Source of the DNA: Desulfobulbaceae bacterium UBA2213
GTDB lineage: Bacteria; Desulfobacterota; Desulfobulbia; Desulfobulbales; Desulfocapsaceae
Assembly (NCBI GenBank): GCA_002327225.1
Contig: DCUN01000006.1
Coordinates: forward strand, 1-22,752
DNA length: 22,752 nt
Direction of reading: 5' to 3'
How positions within the stretch are numbered: position 1 is the stretch's first letter; each line of letters starts with the position of its first letter. The notes beneath the pieces are model-generated. The model was given only the letters and a program-made list of their open reading frames with translations. It ran no database searches and was not told the origin of the DNA. The translations under genes and the position numbers were made by a program. Below, piece by piece: positions 6,408 to 14,877 of the stretch.

Positions 6408-7529
6408 ATGGAGAAACGCTACCAAGTCTTTATAAGCTCCACCTTCCGTGATCTTGTAGCCGAACGACAGGGCGTGCTAAGAGCAGTTCTCGAACTCGAT
6501 CACATGCCCGCAGGTATGGAGCTTTTCCCTGCTGCTGACGATACGGCATGGCAGCTCATTAGCGACGTCATTGATGCCTCAGACTATTACGTCCTTATTG
6601 TCGGCGGTAGATACGGATCTCTTGATGATGCCGGAATCGGCTACACCGAGAAGGAATACGACTATGCCGTCTCAAATACGAAGCCAGTTATAGCGTTACT
6701 CCATAAAAACCCAGATAACCTACCACGTGAGAAGACCGAAACTGACGAATCAACATGGAAAAAACTGAAACAGTTCAGAGAGAAGGTGGAAAAACGTCAT
6801 ACGTGCGTTTATTGGACATCCGCAGAGGAACTCAAGGCAAAGGTCATTGTTGCATTGACCGCCGCAGTGAAGAGACACCCTGGCATCGGTTGGGTGCGCG
6901 CCGACCATGTGCCAACCGACGCCACTCTTTCGGAATTGCTCATACTACGACAACGCATTTCAGAGTTAGAAGCTGAAATCGCAGCCGACAGGCTCGCACC
7001 GCCCACAGGAACTGAGGATTTAGAACAAGGTGAGGATACATTCGAGTTCAACTTTACCTTTAAGGCGCGACCGGCTGATGAGTGGTCAGCCTTTAGTGAT
7101 GTTTCGTACCGCGGCTCATTTAAGCGTTCTTGGAATGAAATTTTCGGGGGGATTGCTCCTATTCTTATCAATGAAGCACCGGACGACGAGCTACGGTCCG
7201 CATTTCATAGACACTTGGTGTCAAGTGCTAAAGAAGCGTATGAAACAGACAAAAAGCTGAAAGAAATGGAACTACATGACTTCGTATTTTCGCGTGAACA
7301 AATAGAGACGTGTGTAGTTCAGTTGCGGGCACTTGGGTTGATAAAGGAAAATCAGAAACATAGAAGCGTTAAAGACACGCGCACCTACTGGTCGCTTACT
7401 CCATACGGGGATCACTTAATGGTACAGTTGCGGGCACTTAGACGCACCCCGTTGCCCTCATCTGAGGCTTTTAGCGAGTTGAGAAAAAATACCTCAGGCG
7501 AAGAACGTGAAGATGATGCAGAAACCTAA
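6408..7529 (+). CDS. DUF4062 protein, TIR-like fold, C-terminal winged-helix-like region
   Basis: The 373-residue protein opens with a DUF4062 domain (about 5-165): VFISSTFRDLVAER (7-20), PAGMELFP, GGRYGS (66-71) and YTEKEYDYA (79-87). This domain shares the flavodoxin-like fold of TIR and nucleoside deoxyribosyltransferase enzymes; the glutamate in EKEYDYA sits where those enzymes keep a catalytic acid. It is normally the N-terminus of large STAND NTPases, but no NTPase domain follows. Residues 180-200 are helical, and the C-terminal ~100 residues (QIETCVVQLRALGLI, LTPYGDHLM) look like a winged-helix or helical sensor. A defence effector is a fair guess, not shown. The start ATG has GGAGAATC 9-16 bp upstream. 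It follows the attC-like site. Confidence 0.75.
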   Translation: MEKRYQVFISSTFRDLVAERQGVLRAVLELDHMPAGMELFPAADDTAWQLISDVIDASDYYVLIVGGRYGSLDDAGIGYTEKEYDYAVSNTKPVIALLHKNPDNLPREKTETDESTWKKLKQFREKVEKRHTCVYWTSAEELKAKVIVALTAAVKRHPGIGWVRADHVPTDATLSELLILRQRISELEAEIAADRLAPPTGTEDLEQGEDTFEFNFTFKARPADEWSAFSDVSYRGSFKRSWNEIFGGIAPILINEAPDDELRSAFHRHLVSSAKEAYETDKKLKEMELHDFVFSREQIETCVVQLRALGLIKENQKHRSVKDTRTYWSLTPYGDHLMVQLRALRRTPLPSSEAFSELRKNTSGEEREDDAET

Positions 7530-7630
7530 CCCGTCGAGAAAGCCGATCGCAGCCCGATGGACCGCTCCGCTCCAGCTTTTCGTTACGGACATAAAGGGGT
7601 TGAAACCGTGAAAACGGATAAGGACAAGAC

Positions 7631-9907
7631 ATGTTGAAATTGACGGAACAGGAAAAGCAGGAAATTGTTCGCTATCTTGAATCGGGGCGGGAATTGCCGG
7701 AAAAATACCGGTTTTTGCTTTTCGAGGAGAAGCGGGAGGTGGAGCTGGTCTGGAACGGCAAGACCGCCGAGGTCTGCAATATCGTCCTGCCGTTTCAGGT
7801 GATCGAGCAGGTGGATGAGCCGCGCGCCGAAAAGCCGGAGGACGCCGGGACGCAGTTGTCGCTTTTTGACGAGCGCGGCCGTCAGCTTCGGGGCTGGACA
7901 AACAAACTGATCTGGGGCGACAACAAGCTGATCCTTTCATCGCTCAAGAACGGGCCGTTGCGCGATGAGATCGAGAAGCAGGGCGGGCTCAAGCTGATCT
8001 ATATCGATCCGCCCTTTGACGTGGGCGCGGATTTTTCCATGGATATCGAGATCGGCGGCGACACCTTCACCAAGAAACCCAACATTCTCGAAGAGATCGC
8101 CTACCGCGACACCTGGGGTCGGGGCGCGGACTCCTTCATCGCCATGATCTACGAGCGGCTGGTACTGATGCGGGATCTGCTGGCCGAGGATGGACTATTG
8201 TTCCTTCACATTGGATGGAACGTCAGTCACCATGTTCGGCTTGTACTTGATGAGGTTTTTCGGTCATCAAATTTTATTAACCAAATCATATGGCGAAGGC
8301 AGACGGCGCACAGCGACATCGGCCAAGGTTCGCGGCATCTTGGACGTATTCATGACGTTGTTCTGCTCTATTCAAAGTCGGATGTTTTCACTTGGAATAT
8401 GCAGTATCAACAATATTCTCAGGAATACAAAGAGAATTTCTATAAGTATGTTGAACCTGGAACGGGCAGAAAATACCGCTTGAGCGATGCCACCGCGCCA
8501 GGTGGAGCTTCAAAAGGAAATCCGCACTACGAGTTTCTTGGTGTAACTCGATTCTGGCGCTTTACAGAGGCTCGAATGAAGAAACTCTACGAAGAAGGAC
8601 GCATAGTTCAAACAAAACCGGGAAATGTTCCACAGCAGAAACGCTATCTTGACGAAATGCCTGGAGTACCGCTTCAGGATATTTGGGCTGATATTAATGC
8701 AGTTCAACCACAAGCAATAGAGAGAAGCGGCTATACAACGCAGAAACCGGAAACCTTGCTCGAACGAGTAATAAGCTTGGCCTCCAACGAAGGCGACCTC
8801 GTGGCCGATTTTTTCTGCGGGTCGGGCACCACGGCGGCGGTGGCCGAGAAGCTGGGGCGCAAGTGGATCGTGAGCGACCTGGGCAAGTTCGCCATCCACA
8901 CCACCCGCAAGCGGATGATCGGCGTTCAGCGTCAGCTCAAGGCCGACGGCAGGGATTACCGCGCCTTTGAAATTCTCAATCTCGGCAAATACGAGCGTCA
9001 GCACTTTGTGGGCGTCAACCCGAACCTGCGGGAGGAAGAGCAGCAAAAGCAACTGGCCGAGAAGGAAGCGGCCTTTCTGGAACTGATCCTGAAGGCCTAC
9101 CGGGCTGAAAAGGTGGAGCAGTTCGGCTGTTTCCACGGCAAGCGGGCCGGGCGGCTGGTCGCCGTCGGGCCGGTGAATTTGCCCGTGACGCGCCTCTTTG
9201 TGGAGGAGATCATCCTCGAATGCCGCAAGAAGCACATCACAAAGGTCGATATTCTCGGTTTTGAGTTTGAGATGGGGCTGTTTCCGAACGTGCTGGACGA
9301 GGCGCGCGCCAAAGGCATAGACATCGCGCCCAAGTACATCCCCGCTGAGGTTTTCGACAAGCGGGCCGTGGAGAAAAACCAGGTGGTTTTCCACGATGTG
9401 GCGGCAATCGAGGTCAAGCCCCATGTGCGTGAAGGCAAAAAGGGCGCGCCGCCTGCCGTGGCGGTGGAGCTGACCGACTTTTCGGTGTTCTACTCCCAGG
9501 ATTCGATCCGTCACGCCGAGGAGGCGATCAAGGACAAGGGCAGCAAGATTGTGGTTGACCGGGGGCAGATCGTCAAGGTGAGCAGGGACAAAGACGGCAT
9601 CGTCACCCGCGAGACGCTGACCAAAGACTGGCGTGACTGGATCGACTACTGGGCCGTGGATTTCAACTTCGAGAACAAGCGGGAAATCATCCGGGTAAGA
9701 AGCGAGGAAAGCGGCGAGTGGGAGGAATGCTGGACAGGCGATTACATCTTCGAAAACGAGTGGCAGAGTTTCCGCACCAAAAAGAACCGGGCGATCGAGC
9801 TGAAAAGCGTCTTCCACGAATGCGCGCCGGGGCGGCGCAAAATAGCCGTCAAGGTAGTGGATATTTTCGGCAACGACACCATGACGATCGTGGAGGTGCG
9901 GGTATGA
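7631..9907 (+). CDS. mod: Type III restriction-modification DNA methyltransferase (Mod)
   Basis: The 758-residue protein is a beta-class adenine-type DNA methyltransferase. The catalytic motif IV is DPPF (126-129), preceded by WGDNKLIL (95-102). The AdoMet-binding motif FFCGSGT lies near 395-401, after the target-recognition region, as expected for type III Mod. A long C-terminal part follows (about 430-758). The ATG at 7631 has AAGGA 7-8 bases upstream. In type III systems Mod dimers set the recognition sequence and partner with Res; here Res is broken, so Mod probably acts as an orphan methylase. About 8200-8790 is visibly richer in A+T than the GC-rich flanks, as if the recognition segment was swapped in. 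Confidence 0.9.
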   Translation: MLKLTEQEKQEIVRYLESGRELPEKYRFLLFEEKREVELVWNGKTAEVCNIVLPFQVIEQVDEPRAEKPEDAGTQLSLFDERGRQLRGWTNKLIWGDNKLILSSLKNGPLRDEIEKQGGLKLIYIDPPFDVGADFSMDIEIGGDTFTKKPNILEEIAYRDTWGRGADSFIAMIYERLVLMRDLLAEDGLLFLHIGWNVSHHVRLVLDEVFRSSNFINQIIWRRQTAHSDIGQGSRHLGRIHDVVLLYSKSDVFTWNMQYQQYSQEYKENFYKYVEPGTGRKYRLSDATAPGGASKGNPHYEFLGVTRFWRFTEARMKKLYEEGRIVQTKPGNVPQQKRYLDEMPGVPLQDIWADINAVQPQAIERSGYTTQKPETLLERVISLASNEGDLVADFFCGSGTTAAVAEKLGRKWIVSDLGKFAIHTTRKRMIGVQRQLKADGRDYRAFEILNLGKYERQHFVGVNPNLREEEQQKQLAEKEAAFLELILKAYRAEKVEQFGCFHGKRAGRLVAVGPVNLPVTRLFVEEIILECRKKHITKVDILGFEFEMGLFPNVLDEARAKGIDIAPKYIPAEVFDKRAVEKNQVVFHDVAAIEVKPHVREGKKGAPPAVAVELTDFSVFYSQDSIRHAEEAIKDKGSKIVVDRGQIVKVSRDKDGIVTRETLTKDWRDWIDYWAVDFNFENKREIIRVRSEESGEWEECWTGDYIFENEWQSFRTKKNRAIELKSVFHECAPGRRKIAVKVVDIFGNDTMTIVEVRV

Positions 9908-9947
9908 ATCAGCCTATTGCGCAGAGGGAGCTGAGAAACCGCCAAAG

Positions 9948-9998
9948 TTGTCATTTCGACCAAAGGGAGAAATCTCAAACACTCGGTCAAGACGACAA
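9948..9998. repeat. Short palindromic dispersed repeat between mod and res
   Basis: The stretch contains TCATTTCGACCAAAGGGA followed by GAAAT, in which ATTTC and GAAAT are inverted, and outer TTGTC (9948-9952) and GACAA (9994-9998) are also inverted. I recognise this type of sequence as a widespread small palindromic repeat in bacterial genomes; copy number here cannot be assessed from one window. Confidence 0.5.
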
Positions 9999-10025
9999 TG
10001 GCACAATACGAGAGGAAACCATCTA

Positions 10026-11425
10026 ATGGCCCTGCATAAAGACTTCCCCCAATCCCCGCACGCAATTCTCGATCCGGCTCTGCGCTGGTTTCCCGCCGAT
10101 GAGGCGCTGCGGGAAGCCGGCATGGAAAAGCTGATGCCGCCCTTGGTGGCCGGGCTGCGCAAACGGGTGAAAGAGTTCCGCGACAGCGGTTATGCGGGCG
10201 CGACCGATACGAGCAAGAGCCTGCTTGCCTGGTGGTTCAAAACGCCGCATCTGTTGGAGAAGGCAGGCGGGAACATGGTCGAGTTTGCGTACTATTTTGC
10301 CCAGCGCGAGGCGCTGGAGACCATCATCTATATCTGTATGATGTGGTGGGAACTGAGGCCTTCATGGTGTTTGTGGAGTCGATACAGGCCGAGGGCGTTG
10401 AATTGGAACGCAAGGCCATGGGTGAAGGCACCAAGGCCAAAACGCCGTTGGTGGTTGAAGTCGATACCAGTAACGAAAAGAAAGATATTGAGGCATTGGA
10501 TATTGAAATTCCGGTGCTGACGCCTCGTGTGTATCGTGAATACAAGAATCTCGCTGATCTGGATAGAGGGTTGATGGTATTTCAGTCGGTGATCTATCAA
10601 CAGTTCAGCGAAGAAGAACAGCGCGAGATCGTGTTCAAGGACATTACCACGGGCGAGGTGACACACACCACGATTCTGGATACCGCCGGGGTGGCGGATT
10701 ACCGCAGTGTGATCGGCTATTATGCCCAAACCGTGATGAAGGAATTGCGCCTGGTCAGTGGGTATGACGTGCTGTACGGCAAGATCAAGGCATTTATCCA
10801 GAGTGCGCTTTTCCGTCAGCCCGTCGATCTGGAATCGCCCAACACGCTCCGCAATTTGTCGGAGCTGGCTGCCACGAAAACGGTGATTGAGACCTTCAAA
10901 AAAGCGGTCAATGGTCTGACTGTGCGGAACAAGGGCGATGCGGAAATTCGTGATACCATTAAGCTTCGACAGACGCGGCCTTTTGTTGTCAAAGACCAGG
11001 GCTATCTGATACCCAAAAAGAGCGTGTTTAATCGCGTCATTGGTGACAGCTCTTTCGAGTTGCAGTTTGCCAGCTTTCTTGAGGATTGCAGCGACCTCGT
11101 CTCCTACGCCAAGAACTATCTGGCCGTTCACTTTAAGCTGGATTATGTGAACGCGGACGGGGATATTTCCAACTACTACCCCGATTTTTTCGTAAAGCTG
11201 TCTGATAGGAAAATAGTGATCGTGGAAACCAAGGGACAGGTAGACGTGGACGTGCCGTTTAAAATCCAACGATTGCGTCAATGGTGTGAGGACATCAATG
11301 CGATACAGAAGGATGTGAACTACGATTTCGTGTATGTGGATGAAGAAAGTTTCCAGAGGTATCAGCCGAAAACATTTCGGCAGTTGCTGGAGGGGTTCAG
11401 AGAATTTAAAAAAGCTGAAAGCTGA
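10026..11425 (+). pseudogene. res: Type III restriction enzyme Res, helicase core deleted and frameshifted
   Basis: The start ATG 10026 begins a good Res N-terminus of about 102 residues up to ALETIIY. A 2-nt insertion (AT, about 10332-10333) then shifts the frame; the +2 frame continues LYDVVG. At about 10350 it jumps to TEAFMVFVESIQAEG, which in intact Res lies after the last helicase motif. Walker A, the DEAH box and the other helicase motifs, about half of a normal ~1,000-residue protein, are gone. The C-terminal endonuclease domain is complete, with PDFF near 11183 and VETKGQ near 11222-11239 (PD-(D/E)XK type). Without the 2-nt insertion the fusion would be in frame at about 465 residues. 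ATP-dependent restriction should be lost. Confidence 0.88.
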
Positions 11426-11450
11426 CAGTCCTTGTCAAGGAGATCATATT

Positions 11451-12887
11451 GTGTATAAAATCCAACCCGTAATCCTGGCCGGCGGTACCGGCTCCAGGTT
11501 GTGGCCCCTGTCTCGGGAGCTGTATCCCAAGCAGCTTCTGCCCTTGATTGACGAGACCTCCCTGCTCCAGACCACGGTGCTGCGGGTCTGTCAACTTGTG
11601 GGTGTCCTGCCGCCGGTGGTGGTGGTGGGCGAGGAACATCGTTTTGTTACCCGCAGTCAGATTGATGGGCTGGCAATTGTTGCCGACTACTCTATCCTGC
11701 TTGAACCCCTTGGCCGCAATACAGCGCCCGCTGTCTGCGGGGCAGTGGAGTTCTGCGCCCTGACCGATGATGACGATACCATCCTCCTGGTCCTGCCCGC
11801 CGATCATCTGATCCTGCGCCAGGAGGCATTTGCCGAGGCCGTGCAGAAGGCGGCGCAACTCGCAGCCTCAGGGGCCATTGTCACCTTCGGCATTGAACCG
11901 CAGGGTCCGGAAACCGGCTATGGCTATATAGAACGGGGGGAGGGCAGCTCGGTTCTCTCGTTCAAGGAGAAACCTGATCTGGCTACGGCTTTGTCCTATG
12001 TTGAGAGCGGCAATTATTTCTGGAACAGCGGCATGTTCGCTTTTTCCATTAAGACTTTCCGGGCCGAGATGGCGATCCATGCCCCGGAAATGCTCACTGC
12101 CATGGCAGAGGCTGTGCGCCATGGGGCGCGGGATGGGAAATTCTATAGACTGAACAGTAAGGCCATGGCCGCCTCCCCCAGTGATTCCATTGATTATGCC
12201 TTGATGGAGAAGACCGACAAGGCGGCGGTAGTGGCGGCCAATCTTGATTGGAGTGATATCGGTTCCTGGAAGGCCTTGTGGGAGATCTCTGCCAAGGATG
12301 CGCAGGGGAATGTCAGCGTCGGCGATGTGATCATGGAAGAGAGCAGAAACTGTCTGGTCCGCTCAGAAAGCAAGCTGGTGGCAACCGTTGGCCTTGAAGA
12401 CACGCTGGTGATTGAGACCGCGGATGCGGTTCTGGTGGCACCCCTGTCCCGCTCCCAGGATGTGAAAAAGATCGTGACCCGGCTGCAGAAAAAACAGCGG
12501 GATGAGTTCCGCTTTCACCGCACGGTTTTTCGTCCCTGGGGCAGTTATACGGTGCTCGAGCAGCACGCCCGCTATCAGATCAAACGGATAACGGTCTATC
12601 CAGGAGAAAAGCTTTCCCTGCAGATGCATCATCATCGGCATGAACACTGGGTGATTGTCACCGGGACAGCGCGGATCACCAATGGTGATGAGACCTTTCT
12701 CCTGCATGAGAATCAATCTACCTATATCCCGGCAGGCGTTCAGCATCGTCTGGAAAATCCAGGGGTTATCGCGCTCGAGCTCATTGAGGTGCAGAATGGC
12801 AGTTATCTGGGGGAAGACGATATTATCCGCTTTGATGACAATTACGGCCGGGGGGCAGTCAGGGATGAGGATGTGGCCGCCAGGTGA
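11451..12887 (+). CDS. manC: Mannose-1-phosphate guanylyltransferase / mannose-6-phosphate isomerase
   Basis: This 478-residue bifunctional enzyme makes GDP-mannose for surface polysaccharides. The N-terminal nucleotidyltransferase has LAGGTGSRLWPLSRELYPKQ (9-28), with the catalytic arginine and lysine. The C-terminal isomerase is a cupin (about 365-478) with HHHRHEHW (393-400), which supplies metal ligands, and a later H in AGVQHRLEN. The start is GTG 11451, with AAGGAG (11437-11442) at good distance and length equal to the family norm; the open frame extends upstream but overlaps res. It lies 25 bp after the res stop and overlaps mtgA by 4 nt, so the two are one transcription unit. Confidence 0.93.
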   Translation: MYKIQPVILAGGTGSRLWPLSRELYPKQLLPLIDETSLLQTTVLRVCQLVGVLPPVVVVGEEHRFVTRSQIDGLAIVADYSILLEPLGRNTAPAVCGAVEFCALTDDDDTILLVLPADHLILRQEAFAEAVQKAAQLAASGAIVTFGIEPQGPETGYGYIERGEGSSVLSFKEKPDLATALSYVESGNYFWNSGMFAFSIKTFRAEMAIHAPEMLTAMAEAVRHGARDGKFYRLNSKAMAASPSDSIDYALMEKTDKAAVVAANLDWSDIGSWKALWEISAKDAQGNVSVGDVIMEESRNCLVRSESKLVATVGLEDTLVIETADAVLVAPLSRSQDVKKIVTRLQKKQRDEFRFHRTVFRPWGSYTVLEQHARYQIKRITVYPGEKLSLQMHHHRHEHWVIVTGTARITNGDETFLLHENQSTYIPAGVQHRLENPGVIALELIEVQNGSYLGEDDIIRFDDNYGRGAVRDEDVAAR

Positions 12888-13609
12888 GGTCTGTCATACG
12901 CACACTTGGGCGCATTGCAGTGTGGGCTGTTGCTTGTTTTCTGGCGGGAAGCATCCTGCTGGTTCTTGTCTTCCGCTGGGCGCCGGTGCCGCTGAGCTCC
13001 CTGATGTTCCAGCGCCAGCTCGCTGCGAGCTGGCGGGGAGAACAAAGCTATCGCCTGGTCTATACCTGGGTCAGTTTAACTCGGATTTCCTTGTCTGCCC
13101 CTCTGGCAGTCCTTGCCGCTGAAGATCAGAAATTTTTTGACCATAACGGCTTTGATTTTGAGGCCATAAGCAAGGCCTGGCAAGTCAACCAGCATCGACG
13201 CCGCCCGCTTGGGGCCAGCACTCTCTCGCAACAGGTGGCCAAAAATCTCTATCTGTGGCCAGGGCGGACTTTTTTTCGTAAGGGGGTTGAGGCCTGGTTT
13301 ACCCTGCTGCTTGAAGCGTTGTGGTCGAAAGAGCGGATTCTGGAGGTCTATCTCAATGTGGCGGAGTTCGGTCCCGGTGTTTTTGGCGTTGAGGCCGCCA
13401 GCCGCACCTATTTTCATAAACCAGCCGTCAAACTGACGTCAAGGGAAGCAGCGCTACTCGCGGCTGTCCTGCCCAGCCCTCTGCGTTCTGATCTCCTTCA
13501 TCCAACCAGTTATATGCGTAGTCGCGCCAGGCATATCGAGCGCCAGATGAAACTCATGGGCGGCAACGCCTCTCTTAAACGCATAAAGGCCTCAAGCGCT
13601 CTCGACTAA
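12884..13609 (+). CDS. mtgA: Monofunctional biosynthetic peptidoglycan glycosyltransferase
   Basis: The 241-residue GT51 enzyme polymerises lipid II into glycan strands at the outer face of the inner membrane. A single N-terminal membrane anchor spans about residues 8-30. The catalytic block AAEDQKFFDHNGFD contains E80. GASTLSQQVAKNL (110-122) and RILEVYLN (151-158) are the other family motifs. The protein lacks a transpeptidase domain, as expected for MtgA. The start GTG overlaps the manC stop (GTGA), implying translational coupling. The stop codon TAA sits in the loop of a long hairpin (13588-13630). Pairing with a mannose-activating gene suggests co-ordinated envelope synthesis, which is inference. 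Confidence 0.93.
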   Translation: MRSVIRTLGRIAVWAVACFLAGSILLVLVFRWAPVPLSSLMFQRQLAASWRGEQSYRLVYTWVSLTRISLSAPLAVLAAEDQKFFDHNGFDFEAISKAWQVNQHRRRPLGASTLSQQVAKNLYLWPGRTFFRKGVEAWFTLLLEALWSKERILEVYLNVAEFGPGVFGVEAASRTYFHKPAVKLTSREAALLAAVLPSPLRSDLLHPTSYMRSRARHIERQMKLMGGNASLKRIKASSALD

Positions 13610-13630
13610 AAGTCGAGAACATTTGAGGCC
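13588..13630. terminator. Nested hairpin over the mtgA stop codon
   Basis: GGCCTCAA (13588-13595) pairs with TTGAGGCC (13623-13630), and inside it TCTCGACT (13600-13607) pairs with AGTCGAGA (13611-13618). The mtgA TAA lies at the tip. No T run follows on the plus strand; a weak one follows on the minus strand. It lies between convergent mtgA and metV and may end or stabilise one or both transcripts. Confidence 0.5.
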
Positions 13631-13687
13631 AAGAGTAAGGGCCAAGATCGCAAAGTTTTCTCAGGTCGTCACGCCGCCTTCAGAAAT

Positions 13688-14359
13688 TTAGGCAATCGTC
13701 AGATCCTTGCGTACGATCTTGCGGGGGCCACCATGGCCTGAGCTTGACCAGTCACGTATGGGGGCAATGGTCTCCATCTGGGACAGACGGTCAAAGCTGC
13801 CGAGGCGGTCATGGATTGACTGCCAGATGCAGCCCGTCTCTTTGTTGATTTCACATTTTCCAGCCACTGATCCGCCGCAAGGGCCGTTCATCAGGCTCTT
13901 GGCGCAACGAGCCACCGGGCAGAGGCCGCCGGTGAGATGGAGGACACAGTCGCCGCAACCGGCACACTGCTCCGTCCAGATACCCTGCTCGGCTGAGCCG
14001 CCGAAGAAAGTGGTATTCAGTGCCGGATAGACCATGGTTTCCTTACGTAGATTGGCGATGAAGTTGACTCCGACTCCACAGGCCGTGGAGACAATAGCAT
14101 CGTAGCTGCCATTCCACTGGTCAATGGCATCAATATATTCCTTGTCGCACTGTCTGACCAGGCTGCCCTCGATGACCTCGATGGTCTTGCCCTGTTTCTT
14201 CATGCCAAGACGGATCAGAGATGCCAGGACAGCCGCCTCGCGTTCTCCGCCGGCTGAACAGACGGTAACGCAACCGCGACAGGCCAGCACCAGTACCTTG
14301 CTGCAATCTTTTACCATTTCTATAATTTCAGCCATCGGCTTACGTTCTGCGACAATCAT
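13688..14359 (-). CDS. metV: MetV-type zinc/iron-sulfur subunit for methylene-THF reductase
   Basis: The 223-residue protein matches the methylene-tetrahydrofolate reductase C-terminal-domain family (MetV of acetogens). Six of its cysteines lie in CAGCGDCVLHLTGGLCP (132-148) with C152 and C161; others cluster at C19, C27, C30 and C34. MetV is the partner of MetF in the methyl branch of the Wood-Ljungdahl pathway and relays electrons to it. A GGGAGAG lies about 8 bp before the ATG at 14359. It follows mvhD by 18 bp in the same direction, so electrons probably pass HdrC-like protein to MvhD to MetV. No metF is in the window. Family is confident; exact route is inferred. Confidence 0.85.
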   Translation of the reverse strand: MIVAERKPMAEIIEMVKDCSKVLVLACRGCVTVCSAGGEREAAVLASLIRLGMKKQGKTIEVIEGSLVRQCDKEYIDAIDQWNGSYDAIVSTACGVGVNFIANLRKETMVYPALNTTFFGGSAEQGIWTEQCAGCGDCVLHLTGGLCPVARCAKSLMNGPCGGSVAGKCEINKETGCIWQSIHDRLGSFDRLSQMETIAPIRDWSSSGHGGPRKIVRKDLTIA

Positions 14360-14377
14360 CCTCTGCTCTCCCTGATA

Positions 14378-14791
14378 TCAACTTTGAAAAGGACTTGGTC
14401 CAAGGGTCCGAATCTTTTTATCCATTGCCACCCCTGCGGCCACAAATTCCGGATGCAGTCCACGCGGCAGGTGCACCATCTCAATTCTGCCACTTTCGAC
14501 ATCGAGCTCTTCCAGGGCCTTTTTTACCGCTGCAACCCTTTTAGCCGCCCGGACACTCCCTTTGACATTGTGACAGCCGTCGACCGGACAGCCGACCATA
14601 TAGACGCCATCAGCACCGTCTTCAAAGGCCTGCAACAGGGTGGTCAGCTGGACCTTGCCCGTACAGGGAACCCTGACCAGGCGGATGGTTGCGGGAAAAC
14701 CGAGCTGCTGTAACTCTTTTCCCTCTTCTGCGCAACTCTGCTGTGACGCATAATGACAACTGAACAGGGTTATTTTTGGTTCAAAACTCAT
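14378..14791 (-). CDS. mvhD: MvhD/FlpD-type iron-sulfur electron-transfer subunit
   Basis: The 137-residue protein is a MvhD-family [2Fe-2S] subunit, which usually links a hydrogenase, formate dehydrogenase or reductase to a heterodisulfide-reductase-type complex. Cysteines lie in SCHYAS (C12), VPCTGK (41-46) and GCPVDGCHN (67-75). The length is normal. The start ATG 14791 has GAGGA about 7 bp upstream. It lies 86 bp after the HdrC-like gene, a gap largely filled by a 29-nt palindrome, and 18 bp before metV. No hydrogenase genes are nearby, so its partner is probably the HdrC-like protein and MetV. Confidence 0.9.
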   Translation of the reverse strand: MSFEPKITLFSCHYASQQSCAEEGKELQQLGFPATIRLVRVPCTGKVQLTTLLQAFEDGADGVYMVGCPVDGCHNVKGSVRAAKRVAAVKKALEELDVESGRIEMVHLPRGLHPEFVAAGVAMDKKIRTLGPSPFQS

Positions 14792-14843
14792 TTTTTATTC
14801 CTCATCCTCATCTAAGCCTTCTCGTATGTCGCCTGGTAGTCAG

Positions 14844-14872
14844 CTAGGGACAGAATTGAATTCTGTCCCTAG
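14844..14872. repeat. 29-nt perfect palindrome between the HdrC-like gene and mvhD
   Basis: CTAGGGACAGAATT (14844-14857) and its exact inverse (14859-14872) flank a single G. It begins 5 bp after the HdrC-like stop codon inside a minus-strand operon. There is no T run, so rather than a terminator it may be a dispersed palindrome or an RNA stability element. Its TCTGTCCC core also occurs at 1508-1515. Confidence 0.75.
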
Positions 14873-14877
14873 GGAAA

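Noticed and set aside
8510..9817. 435-residue open frame on the minus strand inside mod
   Set aside because: It is the antisense shadow of a GC-rich coding region; the plus frame carries all methyltransferase motifs.
10232..10333. Separate gene start for the res C-terminal frame at 10232
   Set aside because: Before about 10334 that frame overlaps the true N-terminal Res frame and encodes nothing family-like; the split is better explained by a frameshift.
10328..11281. 317-residue minus-strand open frame inside the res remnant
   Set aside because: It is an antisense shadow; the plus strand shows clear Res C-terminal sequence.
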